Source: Paramecium sonneborni
Lineage: Eukaryota; Ciliophora; Oligohymenophorea; Peniculida; Parameciidae
Assembly (NCBI GenBank): GCA_905182985.1
Contig: CAJJDN010000172.1
Span: 150,256-177,778 of the forward strand
Length of the DNA stretch: 27,523 nucleotides
Direction of reading: 5' to 3'
The notes beneath the pieces are model-generated. The model ran no database searches and was not told where the DNA came from. It saw only the letters and a list, made by a program, of their open reading frames with translations. Made by a program: the position numbers and the translations under genes. Of this stretch, positions 14,792 through 24,132 are shown one piece after another (position 1 is the first letter of the stretch; each line of letters opens with the position of its first letter).

Positions 14792-15340
14792 ATGCTGAAA
14801 ACTCAGGGCCGTATTCTAAAATTACAAAATAATTCATTTCAAATTTAACCTTATTTCTCTTCTTTACTTATCAAGCTTAATTAAGCATATTTAAGTAGAA
14901 AATCATTATTTTTTGAACAATTTTACAATGAAAAAATAGGAATTTAAGCACTCTTTAAATAAATGGAATTTTATTATTACTAAGATATTTTAAATCAAAT
15001 TAAATCTCTGTAATCACATTTTGTTTAATTTATTAAAGGACTCATACTATTTTGTTTTTAATTTTAGTTTTCTTTCAATTATTATTATTTTATTTCAATT
15101 TCTATCTCAATCAATAATAAATTGTTTACCAATCTATCATTTTTATGAGTTCTTATAAATAATTGGGTAAATAAATTACTAATCGAATTATAACTTCTCT
15201 GTATAATATAAATTTAAATTCAATTTCAAAAACTTTTGATACTTTATTTTATTCAAAACAGTATACAAGTTTAACAAATGTTATCCTCTAGGTTTATTAA
15301 ATTATAATAATAAAAAATTTAGATTGAAAATAATTCATGA
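14792..15340 (+). CDS. Small single-span membrane protein, unknown
   Basis: The ATG at 14792 gives 162 residues when two introns are removed (15010-15038, 29 nt; 15261-15291, 31 nt). The first intron is well supported: without it the frame stops at 15148, and with it a convincing membrane span appears (THTILFLILVFFQLLLFYF). The second is less sure; unspliced, the protein ends at 15327 with a slightly different tail. The N-terminal 75 residues are basic and Gln-rich (MLKTQGRILKLQNN, then SLFFEQFYNEKIG), and the part after the span has KQLGKQITNRIITSLYNINL. I see no known family. An ATG at about 14724 in another frame mimics a signal peptide but stops early, so I rejected it. Confidence 0.6.
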
Positions 15341-15739
15341 AATAAACCTATCATTATTAAAATGAATCTTATTTTTCATTAACAGGTATATTTTTAATCC
15401 AATATAAGAATTGTAAATTAAAACAAATTTCACTTAAAAAGATTCTAACTTTGAAAAATTGAATAAGTACCGATTGAGCTTAAAATTGATTATTTAAATC
15501 GATTCTTCTCATAACAGTATCTAATTAATTTTATTAAGTTCAGAAGCTTTTTTTATAGAAAAATAAAAATAAAAAATCTTAAATTTATAAATTATTCTTA
15601 ATTTTCTCCCTCTCTCTTTAATTTTTAAATATAAGATGAAGTTACGTGTTTTTTTTCGATCTGATATTATTTAGTAAGTTAATTCTTCTTATATTTGGAG
15701 AGAGAACTATTTTATTAATAAATCTAGCATAATTAAATT
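15341..15739. other. Intergenic, no gene seen
   Basis: About 400 bases of AT-rich sequence between two same-strand genes. Frames open for short distances only, with no recognisable motif. A CT-rich stretch (about 15605-15620) precedes the next gene; I assign no function. Confidence 0.6.
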
Positions 15740-16854
15740 ATGAAATAATAAACTCTTCATCCAGATCCTAGAAAGAAATAAATCTTGTTAGATATGATTA
15801 ATAAAGGAGGTATATCTGAGTTAAAGCCAGAAAAAACACTTTAAGCCTAAATTGATGCTTTATAATAAGAATTACAAGAAAAAGAATTTGCTTTAATTTA
15901 AAAAGGTATATCAATAATCTATTCTAGATGAACAAATAGATAAATTATGTGCTTTTGTGCTATAGTATTAAGAAGAGATAGCTTAGAAAAATAGGGAAAT
16001 AGAGGACTTTTAATTAAATAAGGCCTAATTAGAGATGGAGGTTCAAAGTTATTATGAAATGAAAGAACATTGCGATTAAGCATTAAAATAATTACACCAT
16101 GTTGAAATGCAAATGAGTGAATTGTAAGAGTAAAATTCTTCATTAAGAAATTAAGGTAATAAACTATTTTCTATTAATTTAGAACAGTAACTTTTAAGCT
16201 AAATTTAAGCATTATAAAAAAATTCAGATGCCCTATTAAGAGATGCTTTTGAAAGAGAAAAGAAATAATTACATAAAAAATTACTTGAGAAGACTAAGAT
16301 AATTTAGGAATTAAATTGTTAAATTTCGAAATAAAATGAGATATAATCTACAATTCATTAATCAATGATGAAAATGAAAGAAGATTAAAAGAAATAAGAA
16401 CAGACTATTTAATTATTAAGAGAAGAAATAGAAAATTTAAAAGGTGATGCAGCTATATTTGCGAGTCCTTTAAATCAAATGAACATCCCTTTGAATTAAT
16501 TTACGAGTCCATAAGGATAAAGATAAGCCAGTTTTAACACACATAAAGATTTTGATACTCCTATGAGATAATCATTATATACATAATAGAAACCATAATC
16601 TTCTAATAGTCTCTGTAGTAATTTTACTAGTTAAGAAAGTAAGAAAAAAATGATTGGCAATTTTAAGAGATTAACTACTATGGCTGTCGGTTTGTATAGT
16701 AATTGCCTTGATTATTAATCATTATAGAATGGCAGTAAATTAGTAATTTATAATATAATTATAGGCATCTGAATTGGGTTAAGCTAGGATTGACTTAACT
16801 TAATAAATTTCAAGATCTTCCCTGCTGCAATAGGAGTATAATGATAATAATTGA
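15740..16854 (+). CDS. Coiled-coil protein, unknown
   Basis: 356 residues after removing two 22-nt introns (15906-15927 and 16743-16764). Residues about 30-240 are dominated by heptad-like Leu/Glu/Lys/Gln sequence (QIDALQQELQEKEFALIQK, QYQEEIAQKNREIEDFQL, MSELQEQNSSLRNQ, REEIENLKGD), so a long parallel coiled coil is likely. The C-terminal third is Ser/Gln/Pro-rich and low in structure (SPLNQMN, TSPQGQRQASF, KPQSSNSLCSNF), with several Ser/Thr-Pro sites. The second intron removes a frame that would end early and exposes the final ASELGQARIDLTQQ. Such proteins are common in basal bodies and cortex of ciliates, but nothing in the sequence fixes the location. No named family recognised. Confidence 0.85.
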
Positions 16855-17037
16855 TACTATATTTCAAATAAAATCTAAATAATCTTTATATTCAAGGCAT
16901 TTTCAACATTATTATTCTTGATGAAATAGTGATCCAAAATATTAACAAATTGTATAATATAAAGATCAAACCAAAAATAATATAGATTAAGATTAAATAA
17001 CATAATTTTAGATATTAAAATAATTTTTTTAATATAA

Positions 17038-17463
17038 TCAGATTAATTAATAGCAGTACTAATTATAGGTATGTTCTGCATCTATAATTTATTAATTCAA
17101 GTGATATAATTATGTATTTGGCATAGGAGCACTATTTCTTTGAATTCTAATTCTTTGTGGTGATTCATCCACATTAAAAGTAATCTTAGGCTCATAATAT
17201 TGTACATCTGTAAATAATTGTTCTCTTTCTTTTATCATTCTTTCTATCTCATAGCTAAGTTCACAAGGGGCATTTTCAATATTGGTTTAATTTGGAGTTG
17301 GAGTCTTAGTTTCTACAGAGGCTTAAAAATTCATTCTTTTTTAATGTCTGACACTGCTAGGGAAAGAGAACCCAGAGAAATGAGATTCTCTGTATTAATA
17401 TATTTTTGATAAATTTAACTCTTCTTCCTTGAATTGAGGAGACTCTTCTACTCTAAAGCTCAT
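17038..17463 (-). CDS. Small charged protein, 141 aa, unknown
   Basis: One intronless frame from ATG at 17463 to TGA at 17038-17040. The product begins MSFRVEESPQFKEEEL, has a Ser/Thr/Pro-rich middle (SGFSFPSSVRH, TKTPTPNQTN), a short helix-like part (ELSYEIERMIKEREQLF) and a late motif ITFNVDESPQRIRIQRNSAP. No signal peptide, membrane span or Cys motif is visible, and I do not recognise a family. It converges with the coiled-coil gene (184-base gap). Coding character is judged from codon composition and from the clean frame, so an intron at either end could alter the limits. Confidence 0.7.
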
Positions 17464-17620
17464 ATTTTATTTAACAAATAAATTTTATTAGTACTTTAAT
17501 CTGAAATAAATAACAAATTTCATAATTATAAATTATAATCTTGATGATAGATAATTATTATTTGGTTTTTTCATTTTCTTATTCAAATCATTCACCTTCT
17601 TATTTATCTACATATATTTA

Positions 17621-18639
17621 TCAATTTGATAAAATCAACTTTTATTCATCTTTAAAATTAGAATTACTAATATTAGATTATTTGTATTATTCAAATTCTA
17701 AAAATTTTGCTCGATAACCTATTATCACAGAAATTTCATCCTTTTATTTCTTTTAATTAGCAATCTCTGCTTAATAAAAATGAAATTTATGATTCTTTTA
17801 TTTTAAATGGTTCATTAATTAATATTCAATCATAATTAACACTCTTACTTAATTAAATCAATATTTAGTGATATCAAAGCTTCATTAAATTTACTCTTAC
17901 TAACCCTAAAACAGTCTTCTCCATATAATTATTTAATATTACTAATAATAAATGGGTTAATTCTAAAAACAGAACAAATATATGGACATGGATTTTAAGC
18001 AATATATTCTAATTCATAAACATCATTATGTCCTTCCATAATATAACTTGCTATTATATAAGCTTCATCCTTAGCTAAATTGAATGGATATAAATGAAGT
18101 TTATCTTTTAACTCTTTTATTGTCATAAAATATCCTTCATATACATAATCATCTATTTATTATAACCATATATCAATTACAATTTATCTATATTTGAAAT
18201 TTCATAATTTTTAAAGCTATTTCTAGCATTATTTAAGTTGCAAAGACAGACTATGATATTTTATTTACTTTGATTTTTATATTGTTTCTAATAATAAGGA
18301 TTAGTTCTTAGGTTCTTATGCATTTTGATTTTAGGAATGTGAAATTTCTTGGATTTATACTCTATCTAATGAATTTTAGTTTTCAACCATAAATTTTCAT
18401 TTTCGAAGAAATGCATAGTATTTTTTAATTGTTTTATTTTTTGTTCATATTTTTCTTTATCAGGAGATTTAAAAGAGCATGAATATTCAAGAAAAGAATT
18501 GTTAGCTTGATCTTATCTTTCTTCTATTTAGAAACTAGAATCTAGAAAATTGATCTGAAGAATCAAGGATTAATTTATTTCGATTTGTGCCTATTTTAGC
18601 TCTTATTTTAGTTAATTACTAGAATAAGGTTACCGTCAT
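17621..18639 (-). pseudogene. Broken coiled-coil / EF-hand-like gene
   Basis: Three consecutive coding-like segments lie in different frames. The first (about 18600 to 18150) reads LKQAQIEINQSLILQINFLDSS then YEQKIKQLKNTMHFFENE, a coiled-coil-like part; its best start is ATG 18639 with a 34-nt intron (18600-18633). The second, ending at TGA 17830-17832, reads DDYVYEGYFMTIKELKDKL, then DEAYIIASYIMEGHNDVYE, and resembles degenerate paired EF-hands that have lost most calcium ligands. The third (about 17840 to 17621) reads IANQKKQKDEISVIIGYRAK, ends at a TGA, and has a further TGA soon after within similar sequence. I could not find GT-AG segments of suitable length that join them. It may be a decayed gene or carry assembly indels. 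Its start lies 11 bases from the divergent roadblock remnant. Confidence 0.55.
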
Positions 18640-18650
18640 TTTTATTTTTA

Positions 18651-18996
18651 ATAACTTCGGATATTGAAGAAACAATCAATAGAATCAAGACTCATAAGTC
18701 TGTTTAAGGAATTAGGATTTGTAAGAATGATGTCTAAATAATAAGGAGTACTTATGGAACAAAAAGCAAAGTAGGTGAAAATATTCCTAAAAACAATTCT
18801 AACTCTTGCTGCCTAGACAAAGTATTAATCATTCTTATGGATTAAAAAGATCGACAGTACATGATTTAGATCTAAGTAATGAGTTAACCTTTTTATGCAT
18901 TAAGTCTAAGAATAATGAAATTATGGTAGCTCCAGATAAAGAGTTCTTATGATAATAGTTTAAGGACCAAAAGAAGAAAAAAAGGAAGAAGAATGA
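18651..18996 (+). pseudogene. Roadblock/LC7-type dynein light chain, broken
   Basis: Roadblock/LC7 light chains (about 95-110 residues) dimerise on the dynein intermediate chain. Recognisable pieces are, in order, DIEETINRIKTHKSVQGI (frame 1), VGENIPK, then in other frames TILTLAA and [20 protein letters not shown], followed by the family hallmark [22 protein letters not shown], and after one more frame change LMIIVQGPKEEKKEEE, matching the usual ending (EYLLIVIQNP in animal proteins). At least three single-base frame changes are needed, the last at about 18947-18950. The expected start codon position reads ATA (18651-18653), followed by TSDIEE. No short GT-AG intron explains these. I read it as a dead copy; systematic assembly indels are the alternative, though they would not explain ATA. 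Confidence 0.72.
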
Positions 18997-19025
18997 ACAA
19001 ACATTTATAATATATAAAAATATAC

Positions 19026-20005
19026 ATGTAGTAAATCAATTAGATCGCTGATCATTTGTATTTAATACAATAAGGCAACAACTCTTATATACACAGACAA
19101 GTGGGAGCATCTGATGTACTTTTAAATTATAAGTTCTCTAGACTGTGGTAATAAAATCTGTGTTCCATGCTTAATTATTTATGGAAGATGATAGTGTATG
19201 TCATAGTGTACATTAAAGAGAATGCCAAGATCTATAGAATGAATGGAAAATACTGAGCTAGCTGAATCATCCAAACATAATCAAAGCTTAATAATTTATT
19301 CCAAATCATTAGCTTGGTCCAGCAGGAGGGAACCTTTAATGTTGCAGTTTATTCCTTGAAAATGCTACTTGTGATCTTCATACACTTTGTAAATCAAATG
19401 AAACATCACTCAAAATTATAATCAAGTACTTTACTTAAATTTCAATCGCTGTTGAATATTTGCATTCATAATACATAGCACATAATGACATCAAATTAGA
19501 GAACATGCTTGTTATGAATAGAAACATTATTAAATTAGCTGATTTTGGATTCAGCTACAGACCTTCATATGAAGAATTACTTTCTAAATGGTTACCTAGA
19601 ACTCTTACATCTTATTCAAGTCCAGAAATTGTTAATTTTAGATTGAATGTTGTTGATGGAGAATTTGATGAATTCTGTTTATTTTCCTCAGATGTTTATG
19701 CATTAACAACTGCTCTATTTTTGGCTATTTATAAAAGACCTCCAATTATGGGATAATTTCCTACTGTAGATGATTAATACTATCAATTATTGATTAATCA
19801 ACCTGATTTATTTTGGCAATTAGATTTCATTTAGAAAGTGGATTCCTAATTAATGAGAGAACACATTCCTAAATAATTACTTGAAAACTTAAAAGATTTA
19901 ATGGAAGGAGGTTTGGCTGAAGAATATAATAGAATTACTATTTAAGAATTTGTGAATCACGAATTTTTCAAATACGCTAAATAAATTGAAGGAGAATAAT
20001 TTTGA
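19026..20005 (+). CDS. Divergent Ser/Thr protein kinase
   Basis: 317 residues after removing a 26-nt intron (19116-19141) that lies just before the ATP-lysine strand. Kinase landmarks: VVIKS with Lys35, an alpha-C Glu in QRECQDLQNEWKIL (57 or 64), LNHPNIIK (71-78), the catalytic loop AHNDIKLENML (143-153) with Asp146 and Asn151, DFG at 164-166, and SSPEIV in place of APE (189-194). Arg of HRD is replaced by Asn, and only one Gly (residue 17) is left in the usual glycine-rich loop. Lys, catalytic Asp, Asn and DFG Asp are kept, so activity is plausible. An in-frame TGA just upstream supports the start at 19026. There is no extra domain. Subfamily not assigned; the HxD change to HND suggests loss of activation-loop phospho-control. 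Confidence 0.88.
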
Positions 20006-20425
20006 CATCATCAATTGATATTAAATACTCCAATCTTATTAATTATGAATATTATTTATCATAATAATCTATTTCCACTTGTTTTAAGACTATACCATTA
20101 CATTAAATTAATGTTTATTTTTTAAATCTCTATTTTAAACATAAAATTATAAAATTTATAATCATCATTATATTTATATTGTTTTGAACAGTCTATTTTA
20201 TCTTCAAATAATTAAAGTTCTCTTTAAAGATGATTAGATATATTGAATAATAATTTTCAATAATTTTTCAATTCATTAGACAAATAATTAATTTTCAAAA
20301 ATGATAATTCCTTATTATGATTCAATCATTATTTCATTTTTGTTTTAGATTCGTAAACATATTAATAATAATTAATTATTCACTCTAGTTATTATGAAAA
20401 ACAATCTGATAGTAGATTTAAAAAG
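20006..20425. other. Intergenic, no gene seen
   Basis: About 420 bases, very AT-rich, between the kinase and the kinase-like remnant. Short open stretches only; no motif or repeat that I can support. Confidence 0.6.
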
Positions 20426-21112
20426 ATGAATAAATAACAAATGCCTTATTATTAAGATTTGATTTAGTAAAAGTAACAAATTGTGCTTGCAAATAAGATT
20501 TATATATAGTCAAAGTAATGCAATGATAAGTTTGCTTTTGTAATTATTAATGGTCAGAATAGTGCAGCGCTTGTGAAAAAAGATTTTAGATAAAACTATT
20601 GTAAAAATGAATTACTAAAATTTATTTTTAAATCTTAATATAGTTAATTGACAGAATTTTTAATTTTATATCAAATCAATCAGAAAATTTTGTATTTTAT
20701 GATATTGTTTACACTTCATGAAACGAAACCCTCTTAAAAAAATTTGATAAAATAACATAATTAAGAATGATGGATATTATGAGTTTTTAAATTCTATTTA
20801 GAAATATAAATAAAAATTTATAGTTTATACGCTTATTTGATTAAATAAATCATAGTAATAGACTTAACAGTAAACTTTGTACATGTTCTATTAAAAATTG
20901 AGATTCATAAATTTAGATACAATAAAATAATCTTTAAATTGATTGAAAATAGTATAATATTTTTATGTAGTTCTCTTAAGTTATTGAAATTAATTTATTG
21001 GGAAATTTATTGTCTTAGATTATGTGTAGGATAAGAATAAGTGAAGGATAATAAGTGTGATTAATAAAAGTTAATTTACAAAAAATAGTAAGGTAATAAA
21101 AAAAGCATTTGA
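20426..21112 (+). pseudogene. Kinase-like remnant, frame-disrupted
   Basis: The ATG at 20426 opens 114 residues to TGA at 20768-20770 (MNKQQMPYYQDLIQQKQQ ... FAFVIING ... NELLKFIFKSQY). The order of FAFVIING, a helix with Asn-Glu-Leu-Leu-Lys, and a hinge-like MILFTLHE followed by KNLIKQ resembles the small lobe of a protein kinase. Further on, LGNLLSQIMC and, in another frame, GQEQVKDNKCDQQKLIY resemble the segment around the APE motif and following helix (SPQILxGQxYxxKxDIWSLG in related kinases). No intact HRD or DFG is seen, and several TGA codons intervene. I infer a decayed kinase gene, possibly a duplicate; the first 114 residues could alternatively be a real short gene. Confidence 0.38.
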
Positions 21113-21171
21113 ATATTTTATTCTTTTATGTGATATTGATGATTCAGAAAAAATGAAAATAAATTAATACA

Positions 21172-22849
21172 ATGAGTGATCCAACTGAATCATAGTAGAA
21201 ATAAAATAATGATGTAATATATTGCAAACATCACCCTGAAGAATAAGTAACAAGAGTATGCAATAATCCAGAATGTAATAAAGATGGATTCATTTGTTCT
21301 AAATGTGTACATGAAGGGGCACATGAAGGTCATCCATCATTCGGATATGCTAAATTAAAGGCAGCTCTAATTAAATTTGTTAGTATGAATATCATTTTGA
21401 ATATTAGATTCATCAAGAACATAATAAGATTTAACTAAAGAAGGATAATTGAGTTATGCTAGAATGTAGAACTATTTAGAAGAGACTTCCTAAAGTATAT
21501 ACAAATAAGCCTAGAAATTAAATAAACTCAGTTAATTTATGGAGAACCTTAATGAAACTTTATTAAGTTTGTAAGAGATAGGTGAAGAAGTAGATATTGC
21601 TTATACAATACTTTATAATATGGATAAGAAAGAAACAGGAGTGGATGTTACTACTCTTAATGATTACTTAAATTAATTCAGATTATTGATGGATATCAAT
21701 TTAGATTCACAAAATCATGAAGTTTCTATTAAACCTTCAAGCATATCTTAATTAAGAATTAAGAATATATTAGATAAGAAAGCTGATTTTACATCTTTAT
21801 TAAGAAAAACAGTAGAAGAACATGAATAACATTTCTAAAAGTTCTTAAAAGAAATGGGAGATTTACTTAAAGAAAATAAGTAATTCTTGGTACCAAAAGC
21901 TAATGAAACAGAGGAGAATAGAAATGCTGAATTTGGAAAGAGAGCTCTTTATAATTCTTATTATAAATAAGATACTGAAAAAACAGAAAAAAATAAAAAG
22001 AAAATAAAAGGATAAGTAAAAGGTAAAGTAAAACATGAAGATGATGAAGAAATGAGTATAGGTAGAGAATATTAAATAGGTGCTGTTGAAAAATGTGGTA
22101 TTCCAAAATTAGATCAAGGATAACCACCTTAAGGAATCAAAAAATAAATGTTTAAATTGTGTAATTATTTAATCTTTTATAATACTTTGATGTGTGATTC
22201 AATATTACCAGAACCTATTTTAAGAGGAGTACCTTTAAAGAAAATGTAATAAGGAGAATTGAAATTTCCTATTAGATGTGCTTTTTGTAGATTATTAAAA
22301 ATTAGATCTTTTGTATAATTCTATTTCAGATTTGATTTAGTATCTAGATTTGGAAAGCTTTGTTTATTTAAAGATAAAGAAGGTCGAGAAATATGTTCTC
22401 ATGAAATGTGTCTACTATGGTCTAATAGAGTTTAAGTTGATTACAATACTATGTTAGTTGATATTGCTACATTAATTTAAGCAGTCTAATTTGCATAAGC
22501 TTAAATGTGTAGATATTGTGGATCTATCGGTGCATCATTAAAATGTAATAAAGCAGAATGTCATGTTCATTATCATTTTAATTGTCTTAAATAAGTTAGA
22601 TTGATGGGTTTATAATTAGATCATGAATAAAAATTCAGATTCTTTTGTGAAGATCATGTTAGACACAATTACTAAGGATAATCTGATTGGTTTATCACCA
22701 GAATCAGAATGAAACATATTATTTAATAAGGAGGTTAACCAGCATTTACTAAAAAGAACCCATAAATTGATTGGTCTACAAGAGATTCAGGACTTAATGG
22801 TGATAGCGATATGGAAGAATAATAATTTAATAAAAAACATAGATATTGA
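21172..22849 (+). CDS. B-box + coiled coil + extended PHD (ePHD) protein
   Basis: 550 residues after removing a 25-nt intron (21383-21407). Residues about 17-55 form a B-box-like zinc site (CKHHPEE, VCNNPEC, FICSKCVHEGAHEGH). A long helical part follows (about 75-290), ending in a Lys/Glu-rich tract (DTEKTEKNKKKIKGQ). Residues about 361-490 have the spacing of an extended PHD (zf-HC5HC2H) domain: RCAFC, CSHEMCLLWSNRV, MCRYCGSIGASLKC, CHVHYHFNC and FFCEDH. In PHF6, JADE, BRPF and MLL-type proteins this fold reads chromatin or binds DNA. The B-box and helical part suggest self-association as in TRIM-like proteins. A chromatin role is inferred from the ePHD; no catalytic domain is present. The frame is intact throughout. 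Confidence 0.9.
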
Positions 22850-23021
22850 ATATTATATATGCATATCATATATATAAAATAATATTATTTACATTTTTTT
22901 TTTCTCTGATTATATTTATTTATTTGATAGAAACCTACAAATTTTTATTTAATTATTTTAAGATACAAATGGGAGAAGTAATAAAATTGATGCAATAATA
23001 ATAATTAAAATAATAAAAAAT

Positions 23022-24011
23022 TCAATTATGTTTATAAATTTCAATTTACTTATCTTTTACTGCTAAATAAAATTTATTTTTTAATGAAGTTTTTATTTGT
23101 CGACATGTTATTTAACCAACAATTTATATTGTATTATCTTCTATTTGATTCACTTCAGCAAAATTTTTACCTAAATATGTTCTCAAAATTAAAATATATG
23201 TATCAATTGGAACTATATCATAAATTTAATTATTATTTATTATAGGTATTCCTTTAACTTTTTGATATGTCTAACCAAATTATTCAATATATATTTCTAA
23301 ATGGACTTTTGTCAATAAAATTAAATTATTTTGTTAGTCAAATCTGGCAAAAAGAAGACCATTTGTTAGATTAATTTATTAAAATGGAATCACTTTTTTC
23401 CACTTATAAATATTAAGATAATTTTACTCTCTTCCAATAATAATGTTATTTGCTTCATTGAATACACAATCAATTATTGATAGTTCTTTTTAAGCTATTT
23501 TTTTTATTTTAGAGGTTAGATTAATGTAAATCATAATAGTAGCGGGATTTTCAACCTTTTAAATAAAAAAGCAATTAAATGATGAATTAAAATCTTTTAG
23601 CATACAATGTTCATAATATTTATCATTTTGACTTTAAAATTGGAGAATTTTAGTTTTGTTAGAGTAAAAATGGGTCCAACCTTTTAAGTGCGCTTTTTTG
23701 TAAAATAAATTAAATAAGGTTTTGTTTATTTCAATTAATAATAAATCTCCCTCTTTGTTTAAAGCAATCCTTGTAGGAGAGCTTGATATAATAAACCTAT
23801 ATTCACTATCTTTAAATTAAAAACTTTGCTTAAACATTAATTTCATTTGACCATCTATTTCTTAGTAATGCTCCAATTAATTTTAACGATAGATAACTAT
23901 AATAGAGGAATCTTCATTTATGCCAATAAGAGAGTTTTATTCAATAATTGGAATAACATCATCAAGATGAAATTAATCGATTAAATATTCCATACATCTT
24001 GCATTTTTCAT
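23022..24011 (-). CDS. Probable beta-propeller protein, unknown
   Basis: A clean intronless frame of 329 residues from ATG 24011 to TGA 23022-23024. It shows repeated strand-like units such as SLIGINEDSSIIVIYRQN, TRIALNKEGDLLLIEINK, NNIIIGREQNYLNIYKW and FYLAVKDKQIEIYKH, a pattern expected of WD40-like propeller blades, though classical GH and WD pairs are missing. The first region (MEYLIDQFHLDDVIPIIEQN) resembles the start of the propeller part in the gene at 4633-6036 (EKYFDDCIQLFQSQVNNN). Here the N-terminal Cys pairs and coiled coil are absent, so it may be a shortened relative. No signal peptide or membrane span. Its start lies 121 bases from the end of the NudC gene on the same strand. 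Confidence 0.8.
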
Positions 24012-24132
24012 TAGATTTTTAAGAGTTTAAAATAGTTTATTTTTGAAGTAAAATAAATAAATAATTTATTATAGAGGGATTATAAATAAAATATATAACT
24101 TTTTAATATAGTTTATTTTTGTAAATAATATC

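Noticed and set aside
14724..14930. Plus-strand ORF starting with a signal-peptide-like segment (MSQHLFIYQLLLFIA)
   Set aside because: It ends at a TGA after about 65 codons, while the frame from 14792 continues through a good intron into a membrane span.
15919..16143. 74-residue minus-strand ORF
   Set aside because: Antisense to the coiled-coil gene, which is open across the region.
17218..17409. 63-residue plus-strand ORF
   Set aside because: Antisense to the small minus-strand gene at 17038-17463, whose frame is longer and of better composition.
21900..22127. 75-residue minus-strand ORF that looks hydrophobic
   Set aside because: Antisense to the Lys/Glu-rich helical region of the ePHD protein; hydrophobicity is a mirror effect of AT-rich charged codons.
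22852..22890. Short ATAT-rich palindrome-like stretch after the ePHD gene, considered as a terminator or regulatory site
   Set aside because: Simple AT repeats are expected at this base composition and no specific signal supports it.
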